DNA from: Lentimicrobiaceae bacterium
Lineage (GTDB): Bacteria > Bacteroidota > Bacteroidia > Bacteroidales > JAGONC01
Length of the DNA stretch: 64,000 nt
Direction of reading: 5' to 3'
Assembly (NCBI GenBank): GCA_017993235.1
Contig: JAGONC010000007.1
Span: 1 to 64,000 of the forward strand
Positions 34,342 to 44,600 of the stretch are shown piece after piece. Both the position numbers and the translations under genes were made by a program. Under the pieces are notes generated by a model. That model was given only the letters and a program-made list of their open reading frames with translations, was not told the DNA's origin and searched no databases. Position 1 is the stretch's first letter. Each line of letters opens with the position of its first letter.

Positions 34342-34678
34342 TCAGAGAAAGCGGATGAGATACAGGCGGACACCTTCGTTGCGCGTATAAAATTCGGCCT
34401 CCGTGCTGAAGAAGATCCTTTTTTGCCGGAAATCCTGAATGACCCTGTTATCGGCTATATAGTAGATTTCCCCCGGAACCTCATCGCTCCTGTGACGGAG
34501 AATCTGGCCGGTTTCCATTGTGCTGCATCTCCAGCGCAACCAGGCCCCGGATACCCTCATCCGACATCAGGGGGACATTGCCCAGATGAATGAACAGGCC
34601 GCAGAAAAACAACACAGACGCCAGGATGAGCACGCCTGATTCCTTACGGGTCAACGCCTGTTTGATGTGATCCTTCAT
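34342..34678 (-). pseudogene. Internally deleted membrane glycosyltransferase (GT39/ArnT-like) pseudogene
   Basis: Two overlapping frames on the minus strand carry the two ends of one gene. The upstream frame (from 34678) opens MKDHIKQALTRKESGVLILA, one membrane helix, then NVPLMSDEGIRGLVALEMQ. The Asp-Glu loop there is typical of PMT/ArnT-like transferases. After about 55 codons the other frame takes over with IYYIADNRVIQDFRQKRIFF and ends VRLYLIRFL. The whole multi-helix middle of about 400 residues is missing. A large deletion with a frameshift explains this best. The family call is moderate. Confidence 0.6.
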
Positions 34679-34789
34679 GATGGCCGATTATTCGAGCGGA
34701 GTGCAAATTAATAAAAGCACTGAATAATTCACCATTTATCACCATTGGGGCAATGCAAGAAATAGTTATCTTAGTAGCATTCAACTGCG

Positions 34790-36385
34790 ATGGTCATGGA
34801 AGAGAAAAATACAAAACCCGTATCCCGCACAGAGCTGAGTCCTCTAAGTTTCCTCCGGCGGAGTGCTTCGATCGTGCCTGAAAAAATTGCTGTCATCCAT
34901 GGCGATCGAAGGTATACCTACCGCCGGTTTGAAGAACGGGTGCATCGCCTGGCCGGTGCATTGATCAGGTCAGGTATGGCCAGGAATGACAAGGTCGCAT
35001 TTCTTTGTCCCAACACCCCCGCCATGCTGGAAGCTCATTACGGTGTTCCGCTGGCCGGGGGCGTGCTGGTAACGATCAACACCCGGCTGAACCAGGAGGA
35101 GATCCGGTATATCCTGGTCCATTCCGACAGTCGGTTTTTATTTACCGATGCTGAGTTTCTTCCGCTGGTATCCGGTTTGAACATTCCCGGCCTTACCGTG
35201 ATCCAAATCGATGATTCAGGTTTGGCCAGCGATCCCTATGAGCAGTTCCTGGCTGAAAGTTCACCGGAGCCTTTGCAGGATCCCGTTGACCACGAGGATA
35301 TTCCCATTTCCATTAATTATACTTCAGGCACCACCGGCAAACCGAAAGGAGTGATCTTTTCTCACCGGAGCACCTATTTGAACGCCCTTGGTGAGGTGAT
35401 TGAAACGGGTCTGTCGCTTCAAACGGTTTATCTGTGGACGCTGCCCCTGTTCCATTGCAATGGCTGGTGCTTTTCGTGGGCGGTGACGGCGGTGGGCGGC
35501 ACGCATGTTTGTCTGCGCAGGATCGACCCGGGACAGATTTGGGAGATCATCCGCAGGGAAGGCGTGACGCATTTCAACGGCGCCCCCACGCTTCATACCA
35601 TGCTGGTGAACCATACCAGAGCCTACCGGTTTGACCAGCCCGTTGCCGTTACCGTTGCAGGAGCTCCTCCGTCACCCACCCTGCTGGAAAAGCTCAGGTC
35701 ATTGAATTTTAGACCGATACACGTATATGGACTAACGGAAACCTATGGCCCCTATACGATCTGTGAATGGCACCCGGAATGGGACCTCCTGCCGCTGGAA
35801 GAACAAGCCCACCTACGTGCACGGCAGGGTCAGGCTTATGTCACTGCCGACCTGGTCAGGGTGGTGGATAGCTACATGAACGATGTGCCACGGGATGGTA
35901 AAACCATCGGAGAGGTGGTGATGAGGGGTAATAACGTGATGCAGGGATATTACAAGCAGCCGGAGGCCACAGGGGAAGCCTTTCGGGGTGGCTGGTTCCA
36001 TTCAGGCGACCTCGCTGTGTGGCATCCCGACGGATATATTGAACTTCGCGACCGGCTGAAGGATATCATCATTTCAGGAGGAGAAAATATATCGACCATC
36101 GAAGTGGAACAAACGGTGGTCAGGCACCCGGCAGTCCTGGAGTGTGCGGTGGTGGCCATCCCGGATGAAAAATGGGGCGAACGGCCAAAAGCATTTGTCA
36201 CATTGAAAAGAGGTGCCTATGCGTCGGAGGAGGAAATCCTGGCTTTCTGTAAGGGACACATGGCACATTTCAAGTGTCCCGCCGTCATCGAGATCTGTGA
36301 GTTACCCAAAACGGCCACAGGAAAGATACAGAAGTATGTGCTGCGTGAGAGGGAGTGGGCGAAACGCGATAAGCGGATCAATTAG
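34790..36385 (+). CDS. Acyl-CoA synthetase (AMP-forming)
   Basis: The 531-residue enzyme activates a carboxylic acid with ATP and CoA. The AMP-binding signature is NYTSGTTGKPKGVIFSH (about 171-187). VYGLTETYGP is motif A5, and HSGDLAVWHPDGYIELRDRLKD is followed by GEN. The catalytic lysine lies in LPKTATGKIQKYVLR near the end. The size and motifs fit the medium/long-chain fatty acid or methylthiopropionate-type ligases; the substrate is not certain. Start codons at 34790 and 34796 (MVMEEK) are equally possible. Confidence 0.9.
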   Translation: MVMEEKNTKPVSRTELSPLSFLRRSASIVPEKIAVIHGDRRYTYRRFEERVHRLAGALIRSGMARNDKVAFLCPNTPAMLEAHYGVPLAGGVLVTINTRLNQEEIRYILVHSDSRFLFTDAEFLPLVSGLNIPGLTVIQIDDSGLASDPYEQFLAESSPEPLQDPVDHEDIPISINYTSGTTGKPKGVIFSHRSTYLNALGEVIETGLSLQTVYLWTLPLFHCNGWCFSWAVTAVGGTHVCLRRIDPGQIWEIIRREGVTHFNGAPTLHTMLVNHTRAYRFDQPVAVTVAGAPPSPTLLEKLRSLNFRPIHVYGLTETYGPYTICEWHPEWDLLPLEEQAHLRARQGQAYVTADLVRVVDSYMNDVPRDGKTIGEVVMRGNNVMQGYYKQPEATGEAFRGGWFHSGDLAVWHPDGYIELRDRLKDIIISGGENISTIEVEQTVVRHPAVLECAVVAIPDEKWGERPKAFVTLKRGAYASEEEILAFCKGHMAHFKCPAVIEICELPKTATGKIQKYVLREREWAKRDKRIN

Positions 36386-36452
36386 TCAGCAGTCAACAGT
36401 CAGCAGTCAACAAAATGAATCATTGCTGACTGTTGACTGTTGACTGTTGACT
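36386..36452. repeat. AGTCAAC-type inverted repeat between convergent genes
   Basis: The left arm is tandem CAGCAGTCAACAGT units and the right arm is tandem GACTGTTGACTGTTGACT, around an AAAATGAATCAT loop. The repeat touches the stop codons of both flanking genes. It would form a long hairpin in either transcript. Confidence 0.7.
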
Positions 36453-37776
36453 ATTTCTCCCCGATCACCCTGATCTCGACCCGGCGGTTCGCCGCTTTTC
36501 CCTCGTTAGTGGTATTGCTGGCCACCGGGGAGCTTTCACCATATCCCCGGGCACTTAATTTATTGGAAATGCCGTGTTCGTTCAGCCAGTCCACTACTGC
36601 CTGTGCGCGGTTCTGGGAGAGCTGGAGATTGTATTCACCCGTGCCATCTGAATCGGTATGCCCCGCAATCTCAAGATTGAGACCGGGTCTCTCTCTGATC
36701 ACCGTGGCCAGTCGCTCAAGGACCTGGACGGATTCAGGGGTAAGGGTGGCTTTATCCACATCAAAATGAATTCCGTACAGAACCAGCAACCCTTTCTTAT
36801 CAATTTCTTCTCCCATTCTGGCAGTGGATTCATCCAGTTTTTTCAGGGGAATGATCAGCCTGTTGTTCTCTGACTCTTCATAATAAAGATATTCATCATA
36901 AGGGAGCGTTTTTGCTGTGTATCCTGTTTTTGATGCAGTGATCAGCGCCAGCCCTGCAGGAACGTTGCTCAGGATGAACTCTCCCTGGCTGTCAGTAGTG
37001 GTTTCAACAACATTGGTTGCAGACGCCAGTGCCTCGGCAATGCCTTCCTTCGTGTTTTCATCCACCACTTTTCCCTGTATGTTTTGAACATAGGCTATTT
37101 TTCCCGGGTTAACCAGCAGTTGCACAAAGTCAATGGCAAATCCGTCACCTGCGCCGGTGGTAACATCATCAATTCGAATGACCATCCGACCAGTCTTTAC
37201 CAAATCAAGGTCTTCGGAAAGGAGTTTCACGGTAATCATTTTGCCGATGGGCCCCGTCTGGTCAAGGGCATTGATCATATTTTCAAGATAGGGGACATTT
37301 TCTCCGTTGATGCTTACCTGGTAGACCGTACTGAAGGCAGGTGCCTGGAAATCGTCCACGAACATCCGGATCATGGCTGAACGGACATCAATGCCTGTCA
37401 AAGAATATTCCATGGTAACTGCCTGGGGTTCATTACCCGGACGTTCCGTGGATTGTGTATATCCATCCGTCCAACCCGGATTTTGCGGATCAAAGCTGGA
37501 TACCACAAAGATTCTGTCGGTCCCTGCCGGATCGTCGGATTCGGCTTCCCAGGGAAAATCGTGAGGATCGGTATCCTTGCCCCTAAAAGGATTGAAATCC
37601 TCGGGCCATCCAAAGCCAAGGTTATCAATGTCCCCCACCCTGACGATCAGGTCAGCTTCGGGTTGATTTTTTAATACAGAATAGGGATTGTCCCATTCAC
37701 CGTTACCCTGTGCATGAAGATTGAGGCTGCATGCCCAAAAACAAAGCATAAACACCAGGAAAATGAGTTTTTTCAT
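36451..37776 (-). CDS. OmpA-family outer-membrane protein
   Basis: From the ATG at 37776 the protein has 441 residues, with a signal peptide ending LNLHAQ. The middle (about 30-235) is a beta-rich region of unknown fold. A carboxypeptidase-regulatory-like domain follows (about 240-310; GIAEALASATNVVETTTDSQ). The C-terminus is an OmpA peptidoglycan-binding domain with IHFDVDKATLTPESV and AGHTDSDGTGEYNLQLSQNR. It probably tethers the outer membrane to the cell wall. The frame is open to 37863, but the signal peptide fixes the start. Confidence 0.88.
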   Translation of the reverse strand: MKKLIFLVFMLCFWACSLNLHAQGNGEWDNPYSVLKNQPEADLIVRVGDIDNLGFGWPEDFNPFRGKDTDPHDFPWEAESDDPAGTDRIFVVSSFDPQNPGWTDGYTQSTERPGNEPQAVTMEYSLTGIDVRSAMIRMFVDDFQAPAFSTVYQVSINGENVPYLENMINALDQTGPIGKMITVKLLSEDLDLVKTGRMVIRIDDVTTGAGDGFAIDFVQLLVNPGKIAYVQNIQGKVVDENTKEGIAEALASATNVVETTTDSQGEFILSNVPAGLALITASKTGYTAKTLPYDEYLYYEESENNRLIIPLKKLDESTARMGEEIDKKGLLVLYGIHFDVDKATLTPESVQVLERLATVIRERPGLNLEIAGHTDSDGTGEYNLQLSQNRAQAVVDWLNEHGISNKLSARGYGESSPVASNTTNEGKAANRRVEIRVIGEK

Positions 37777-37920
37777 GTTAAAGGATTTAAATGAAATAAA
37801 GCCAGGATCGTAAGGAGGAGCAATATTATAAAATAAGTCTGCCTGCTGCAAGTATATATTCATCTTTTTTTAAAGAGATGTCACTCCTCATTTATGGAAC
37901 AATCCCCCGGAGTACCCGGA

Positions 37921-40146
37921 TCATGTGGCCGGCGTCAAAGCAAATGCCCATTCCGTTCCGGCATCATATTCATCCAAACGGGTCCATCCGTTGGTCGCTT
38001 TGGCATAAACCCGTAACACCTCTGCAAAGGCAGCCTGTGTGCAGGGCCCCAGAAGTGATGCGGGGGGAAACGCCCCGTGAAAGTTGCCATGATGATCGCC
38101 ATCCCATTCTCCTGCATCGTCAGCGGCCACTTCCCCGCTGATGGATTTGATGATCATGGCTCCCCTCCTGATCCAGTAGGAGAATGTCGCCCGTTCGGAT
38201 GGATGAAGCGCATGAAAATCAAGTGTAACACTGTCACCTGCCGCAAAATGGAGAAATCCACAGAGTGGATTAGCGCCCACAGTTCCGATTTTCGGTGCAT
38301 CGATCAAAGCCTGGCAGCGCCTGTTGTCGATATTCAGGCAGAAAATAAAGCCACCGTCCTGTATTTCTCCGGCATATGGCAGCCGCGAGTCGCCATCTGC
38401 ATTTTGCAGCACGATGAAGCGGAAAGTGCCTGCACCTGGTAATACCTGATCACCGGCGCTGTCATAAATCTCCAGTTTGAACCCGTATTTTCCGTACGCC
38501 AGGTTTGTACCTCCAGGCAGGTTAACGGAGTTAAGGATGCCACTGTAGATATCATTACCGATCGGTTCAGCAGGCCACTGATACACGTGATTTGGAGGAG
38601 CCAGGGCCTGCAATTCGGTCTGTGTCGGGCGGAATTCATACATGGTTTTGCCCTTGATGCTTTTGGGACCCAGCGTATATACAGGGAATGTCGGTGGCTT
38701 TGAGGGGTGAGCCAGGTCGTAATCCGCGTAATACCTTGTCACAGATGGCGCCACGGGCGTATTGAATTCATACCATACCGGGTTGCCCAGCAGGTCAAGA
38801 TCCCCGTCCTTGTTATACAGCCAGCGGTAGTACTTTAATGATGAGGAGGGAATGTTGACCGAATGGCTTGCCCTGAGCCCCAGTGTGCCACCAAAGGGGG
38901 CACCTGTGGCCGCGATGTGGCCGCCTGCATCCGAAAAATCATACCCTACCAGCCCATCCGAGCCAATGCTGTCGATCAGTATCCCTCCGACCTTATTGAT
39001 CAACACCCATGTACCGACTCCTGCAGGGGGTATAACCGGGTCGGAAGGAGCACATACCCTGGCAGCGGGATCTTTTGTTTCCAGAACGACTTCCGTACCG
39101 CACGGATAGTCCCAGTAAGTATGACAAACCATGCCGGGATCGTACAATGTATGCAGGACACCCCCGATGCATTGGACCGCCTTGAAGTACAGGTCGGGAT
39201 GATCACCTCCGCAGGTATAGTCGATCACCGTCTCAAAATACCCGTTTTCATCCGTGCAGGTACATTTGATCAGATCCTTTTTGTACCATTTCATGAACCA
39301 GGGCACCAGGCACAGGTATTTAACCCACTTTGCCTTGTTCAGGATCAGTTCGCTGCGGAGCTGGGAGGCAGTCACCGCTGAGACCACCGGAGTGAAATCA
39401 GCCGGAAGTTCAACATAATCACCTGCTTCTGATGGAATGTCGCCTGCTGCCATTGCCGATTCTTTAGCATCGCTGATTTTAGTGATGAGTGGTGGAGGCG
39501 GCCAGGGAAGCGGAATGACTTCCCTGGGAGGCAGCTTGATCTTTTCCTTAATGATAGCGATCAGATCATCCCGTAATCTGAAAATCTCATAATCGGGCAG
39601 TTTGGCGATGATCATCGGAAAAGCATCCACTTCATAGATCTTGATACAGGCCTGGCATACTCCCCATTCCTGAACCGTACCATCGGGCATGGAAACTCGC
39701 TTGATCAGACGCCCGCGAACCAGGCAATGACAGGTCAGCCATTTTCTCCAATCATAGGGATAAACAGCAATATTGACAGGGATATGATCCTTGTCAAGGT
39801 TAATGTTTTTACTGACGGAGCCCAGACGCAACAGTGATTTTTTGGAGGGAGCATATGGATCCTCTCCACCTGCTTTGATGAGTGTCTCCATCCACAGTGG
39901 TATCTCCTTTTCCTTTGGGGCCATTTCCGTTACCGGCCCCACGATCATCCGAACAGACTGGCCCATCATGGAGGAGGGTAATTCTACCAGAGTCTCCCCC
40001 TTATCTTTTCCGGAGATTTTTTCCGCCATTAAAAATTTTCCTGAACGGTCATATATGTATACCATACCTTCAGGAAGATCCTTTCCTCCGGCATCCTGTA
40101 AATGAACAGTTACCGCAAGTGATAGTTTTCTTGTTTTTTCTTTCAT
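37921..40146 (-). CDS. Large cysteine-rich beta-domain protein of unknown function
   Basis: The 741-residue protein has no signal peptide or membrane helix. The N-terminal part (about 5-70) looks like a beta-sandwich (LAVTVHLQDAGGKDLPEGMV). A conserved-looking block at about 128-200 contains WLTCHCLVRGRLIKR and VCQACIKIYEVD, followed by a helical stretch (LPDYEIFRLRDDLIAIIKEK). Around 290-375 is a second transthyretin-like unit with CTCTDENGYFETVIDYTCGG. The C-terminal half is beta-rich, with a run of SYWIRRGAMIIKS. About 17 cysteines are present. An AGGAGG ribosome-binding site stands eight bases before the ATG, unusual in this genome. It stands alone between an OmpA gene and the RND operon. 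I do not recognise a function. Confidence 0.7.
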   Translation of the reverse strand: MKEKTRKLSLAVTVHLQDAGGKDLPEGMVYIYDRSGKFLMAEKISGKDKGETLVELPSSMMGQSVRMIVGPVTEMAPKEKEIPLWMETLIKAGGEDPYAPSKKSLLRLGSVSKNINLDKDHIPVNIAVYPYDWRKWLTCHCLVRGRLIKRVSMPDGTVQEWGVCQACIKIYEVDAFPMIIAKLPDYEIFRLRDDLIAIIKEKIKLPPREVIPLPWPPPPLITKISDAKESAMAAGDIPSEAGDYVELPADFTPVVSAVTASQLRSELILNKAKWVKYLCLVPWFMKWYKKDLIKCTCTDENGYFETVIDYTCGGDHPDLYFKAVQCIGGVLHTLYDPGMVCHTYWDYPCGTEVVLETKDPAARVCAPSDPVIPPAGVGTWVLINKVGGILIDSIGSDGLVGYDFSDAGGHIAATGAPFGGTLGLRASHSVNIPSSSLKYYRWLYNKDGDLDLLGNPVWYEFNTPVAPSVTRYYADYDLAHPSKPPTFPVYTLGPKSIKGKTMYEFRPTQTELQALAPPNHVYQWPAEPIGNDIYSGILNSVNLPGGTNLAYGKYGFKLEIYDSAGDQVLPGAGTFRFIVLQNADGDSRLPYAGEIQDGGFIFCLNIDNRRCQALIDAPKIGTVGANPLCGFLHFAAGDSVTLDFHALHPSERATFSYWIRRGAMIIKSISGEVAADDAGEWDGDHHGNFHGAFPPASLLGPCTQAAFAEVLRVYAKATNGWTRLDEYDAGTEWAFALTPAT

Positions 40147-40153
40147 GATTGAT

Positions 40154-40163
40154 ACCTCCTTTT
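40154..40163 (-). promoter_or_regulatory. Strong Shine-Dalgarno site of the orphan protein gene
   Basis: AAAAGGAGGT on the minus strand lies eight bases upstream of the ATG at 40146. It supports that start and contrasts with the SD-poor neighbours. The rest of the 301-bp gap up to 40447 holds only AT-rich sequence and the promoter element at 40417. Confidence 0.7.
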
Positions 40164-40416
40164 CGTTAGGTTGACACTGGAAAGAGTAAACATTATATGG
40201 TGACCATCAGACATGGTTAAATAGAAATGTGCAGAAAAACCTTGCAGGGTGGTAAAAGGTGAATTACCGGGTACAATCGGAAAGGGTATACCGGGAGGTC
40301 ACATTTGGAAATACAGGGTGCTAATATATATAAAAAAATTCAATAATGCAAGTAGTAAAAAAAAGTATTCATTTGATTTTTCTTGGAAGGCATAACCTAT
40401 TCCAATACATATTCCA

Positions 40417-40424
40417 TATATTTG
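40417..40424 (+). promoter_or_regulatory. -7 element of the RND efflux operon
   Basis: TATATTTG on the plus strand matches TAnnTTTG, 23 bases before the adaptor start at 40448. Confidence 0.5.
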
Positions 40425-40447
40425 CTAGCAGTTCAAAAATTCCAGCC

Positions 40448-41632
40448 ATGAAATTTATTGCTTACATTCTCAGGGGCACAGTAATCTGTTGTCTCTTAAG
40501 TGTTTTTATGCTACAACCGGCCTGCAGGAAAGAAGCATTGAAAACTCAACCTCCTACAAAGGTTCAGGCGGTCAATGTCCTTCAGACCACGGTCCCCATC
40601 AAAACTGATTTTGTCGGGCAAACCTATGGATACAAAGACATTCCTATCCGCGCCAGAGTGGATGGTTTTCTCACCGGGATACATTTTCAGGAAGGAACGT
40701 TTGTGAGGCAGGGGCAATTATTATATTCCATTGATCCTGAGCCATTTAAGGCTATGGAAGCTGAAGCGATGAGCGGGGTGGCAGAGGCACAAACTATGCT
40801 GGCAAAAGCCGAGAGCGACCTGAACCGGATCAGGCCATTGGCGGAGATCAACGCGGTGAGCCAGAGCGACCTGGATGCGGCTGTGGCACAGTTTGGTGCT
40901 GCCCAGGCTTCCCTTGACGCAGCCAATGCCAACCTGAAATATGCACGTATCAATCTGGGTTATACCAGTATTTTATCTCCCATTACGGGGGTTATCGGCA
41001 AAACACTGGCAAAAACAGGGGAATACGTGGGCCGTGCACCGAATCCCGTTGTGCTGAACACCGTATCGATCATTGATACGATCCTGGTGCAGTTTTCCAT
41101 TACCGAATCGGATTATCTCTGGATTGCAAGGCAAGTCATCGAGCAGGAGCAGGATACTATACCCTATGGTGGTGAGGCCAAGGCATCATATAAGGACAGG
41201 TACCGCCTTGTGCTGGCCGACGGAAGTATCTTCCCCTATCCTGGCAGGTTTAATTTTACTGACCGGCAGGTGGATCCCACCACAGGAACACTGCTGGTGC
41301 AGGTATCGTTTCCAAACCCCAACAAACTGCTTCGACCCGGTCAGTTCGCAAGGGTGCAGATCGTTGTGGAAGTCGTCGAAAATGGCTTGGTGATTCCTCA
41401 GCGGAGTGTCAGGGAATTGCAGGGTCTTTACCAGGTGTATGTTGTAAACGATACGAATGCCATTGATGTTCGCCCCGTCAAGCTGGCAGCAAAGGTCGGA
41501 AGTATGTACCTGGTACAGGAAGGGCTTACTCCAACAGACCGTATTGTGTACGAGGGTTTGAACCTGGTCCGTCCGGGTCAGAAGGTTGATCCCCAGATGG
41601 TGGAGGTGCCTGCAGAATTAATGAAATTTTAA
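40448..41632 (+). CDS. RND efflux periplasmic adaptor (membrane fusion) lipoprotein
   Basis: Starting at 40448, the 394-residue protein begins with a lipoprotein signal ending LQPAC (Cys about 21). Biotinyl-lipoyl-like halves flank a coiled-coil hairpin: RARVDGFLTGIHFQEGTFVR on one side and LGYTSILSPITGVIGKTLAK on the other. Between them lies MLAKAESDLNRIRPLAEINA. It links the inner-membrane pump to the outer-membrane channel encoded by the next two genes, 19 bases downstream. No regulator gene is adjacent. The frame is open from 40346, but the lipobox sets the start. Confidence 0.92.
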   Translation: MKFIAYILRGTVICCLLSVFMLQPACRKEALKTQPPTKVQAVNVLQTTVPIKTDFVGQTYGYKDIPIRARVDGFLTGIHFQEGTFVRQGQLLYSIDPEPFKAMEAEAMSGVAEAQTMLAKAESDLNRIRPLAEINAVSQSDLDAAVAQFGAAQASLDAANANLKYARINLGYTSILSPITGVIGKTLAKTGEYVGRAPNPVVLNTVSIIDTILVQFSITESDYLWIARQVIEQEQDTIPYGGEAKASYKDRYRLVLADGSIFPYPGRFNFTDRQVDPTTGTLLVQVSFPNPNKLLRPGQFARVQIVVEVVENGLVIPQRSVRELQGLYQVYVVNDTNAIDVRPVKLAAKVGSMYLVQEGLTPTDRIVYEGLNLVRPGQKVDPQMVEVPAELMKF

Positions 41633-41651
41633 CCCCTAATACCGGAATCCG

Positions 41652-44600
41652 ATGGCAGAATTTTTTGTAAGACGGCCGATCGTTGCCATGGTCATTTCGA
41701 TCTTTATCGTGATCCTTGGCGTGATTTCGATCCTGAGTTTACCCATTGCCCAGTATCCTGATATTACCCCGCCGATGGTTCAGGTAACGGCCTACTATAC
41801 CGGAGCCAGTTCACTGGATGTGGAACAGTCGGTGGCCACCCCCCTGGAACAGGAGATCAACGGGGTGGAGAACAGCATCTACATGCAGTCGATCAATTCC
41901 AATGATGGTACCATGACCATCAAGGTATCCTTTGAGGTGGGAACCGATCCGGATATGAGCAATGTGCTGACACAGAACCGGGTTTCATCTGCAACTCCGA
42001 AATTGCCGGATGAAGTCAAGCGATTGGGAGTTTCCACCAAGAAATCGCTTGCTTTCCCAGTACTGCTGATTTCGCTCACATCACCGGATAAGACCTATGA
42101 TAAGCTCTTCCTGAGTAATTATTCCAAGATCAATGTAGCGGATATTCTTGCGCGCATTCCGGGTGTCGGACGAATCGATGTCTTCGGCGTGGGTGATTAT
42201 TCCATGCGGATCTGGATCAAACCTGACCGGATGGCCCAGATGGGTATCACGGTCAACGAGGTTGTCAATGCCATTAAACAGCAGAACGTGATCGTAGCCG
42301 GAGGTAAATTTGGCGGAGAGCCGGCCCCTCCGGGCACCGACTTCACCTACTCGGTGCGTCTCAAGGACCGGTTGCAGACGGAAGAGGAGTTCGGTAACAT
42401 TGTGGTACGGCAGAGTGCCGAAGGTTTTCAGGTACGTTTGAAAGACCTGGCCCGCATTGAAATGGGTACGGAAAGTTACAAGATGTTCGCACGCCTGAAC
42501 GGTGAGGATGCGGGTGTCATTGCCGTGTACCAGAGTCCCGGTTCCAATGTGATGGAACTGGCCTCCCAGGTAAAAGCTACGATGGCTAACCTGGCGAAGG
42601 ATTTTCCGCCGGATCTGAAGTATGATGTTTCACTGGATACTACGCTGGCCATCTCCGAGGGAATCCGTGAGATTGTCACCACATTGTTGGAAGCACTGTT
42701 ATTGGTGATCCTTGTGGTGTTTATCTTCCTTCAGAACTGGAGGGCCATGATCATACCCCTGTTGGCGGTCCCCGTATCCCTGGTGGGAGCCTTTATTTTG
42801 TTCCCGGTCTTCGGCTTCTCGATCAACACCCTTTCCCTGCTGGGTATTGTCCTGGCCATCGGTATCGTCGTGGACGACGCCATTGTCGTGGTGGAAGCGG
42901 TAATGGTCAATATTGAACACGGGATGGAGCCGCGCGAGGCGACCATCAAAGCCATGAAGCAAATCACAGCGCCCATTATTGCTATCACACTGGTACTGGT
43001 AGCCGTTTTCATCCCGGTGGCTGCCATCAGTGGAATCACCGGCAGCCTCTACCAGCAATTTGCCATCACCATTGCCGTGTCGGTGGTTTTTTCTGCCCTG
43101 AACTCCCTTACCCTGAGCCCTGCACTCAGCTCCATCCTGCTGAAGGAACCCAAACCCGTAAAGGGTATCGTCGGAAAGTTCTTCCGGGGATTTAACAAAG
43201 GCTTCAACAAAGCCAATGAAAAATATACCAGCTTTTCCCATGTGGTAGCCCGGAAGGCTACCCGTGGAGTCATCTTCATCGTGATCTTTCTGTTACTGGC
43301 AGGAGTACTGGGCAGGGTGATACCGGGTGGCTTTATTCCGGAAGAAGATATGGGCTACTTCTTTATCAATGCTCAGTTACCAGAAGCAGCCTCTTTACAG
43401 CGCACCGACAAGGTTGCCCGAAAGATCGAAACGATCCTTTCCTCCCACGAAGAGGTGGAATTTTTAACCAGCATCCCTGGTTATAGTATGCTTACCGGTG
43501 GCCTTTCGACCAATTCCGTGTTTATTTTTGTTTCCTGCAGGGAATGGGGTGAACGCGGGAAGGAAGGCGAGGTACACAAGCTCATCCGGAAGCTGAACCG
43601 TGAGTTTGCCGCAGCCATCCAGGAAGCGCCCAGCTTTGCCTTTGGTCCCCCAGCCATACCGGGTCTTGGAAACGGTTCCGGTTTCAGCATCATGATCCAG
43701 GATAAAGGCAGCAACAATACACCCCTGTACCTGGCCCAGCAGACCCAGAAATTTATCCAGGCTGTCCGCCAGCGACCTGAGATCGGCTCGGTCTTTACCA
43801 CCTACCAGGCTACCACCCCGCAACGTTACCTGGATGTAGACAGGGAAAAGGCCATGAAGATGGGATTGAACCTTCAGGATGTTTACAATACGATCAGCGC
43901 CTTTCTTGGAGGTACATATGTGAATGATTTCAACCGTTTTGGGCGGGTATACAAGTCCTATCTCCAGGCTGAGCCGGAATACCGGCTGACCGAAGAGGAC
44001 ATGGCCATGTTTTTCATTAAGAACAACGAGGGAAAGATGATCCCGCTCAATTCCATCGCAACGGTCGAGAACATCGGAGGACCTGAATTCACATTCCGGT
44101 TCAATATGTATCGCGCTGCCGAGGTGACCGGTGCACCCGCACCCGGATACAGCTCGGCACAGGCCCTCGATGCCCTGGAGGAGGTGGCAGGGGAAGTGCT
44201 GCCGGATGACATTGGATATGCCTGGAATGCTATGTCGTACCAGGAGAAAAAGGCCGCGGGTACCGCCGGTTTGATTTTCGTCTTCTCACTGGTATTTGTG
44301 TTCCTTATCCTTGCCGCCCAGTATGAAAGCTGGTCGCTACCATTTGCCATCCTGCTCGGAACCCCTTTTGCCATTTTCGGCGCTTTCCTGGGAATATGGA
44401 TCGCCCGCTTCAGCTCCGATCTTTATGTCCTGAATATCTTTGCCCAGGTCTCTTTAATTCTCTTACTGGCTCTGGCAGCAAAAAATGCCATCCTGATCGT
44501 GGAGTATGCCAAAGATAAGTTCGAAGAAGGATTGTCCCTGATGGAAGCCGCTATCGAAGGTGCCAAATTGCGTCTGCGTCCGATCCTGATGACCTCCTTT

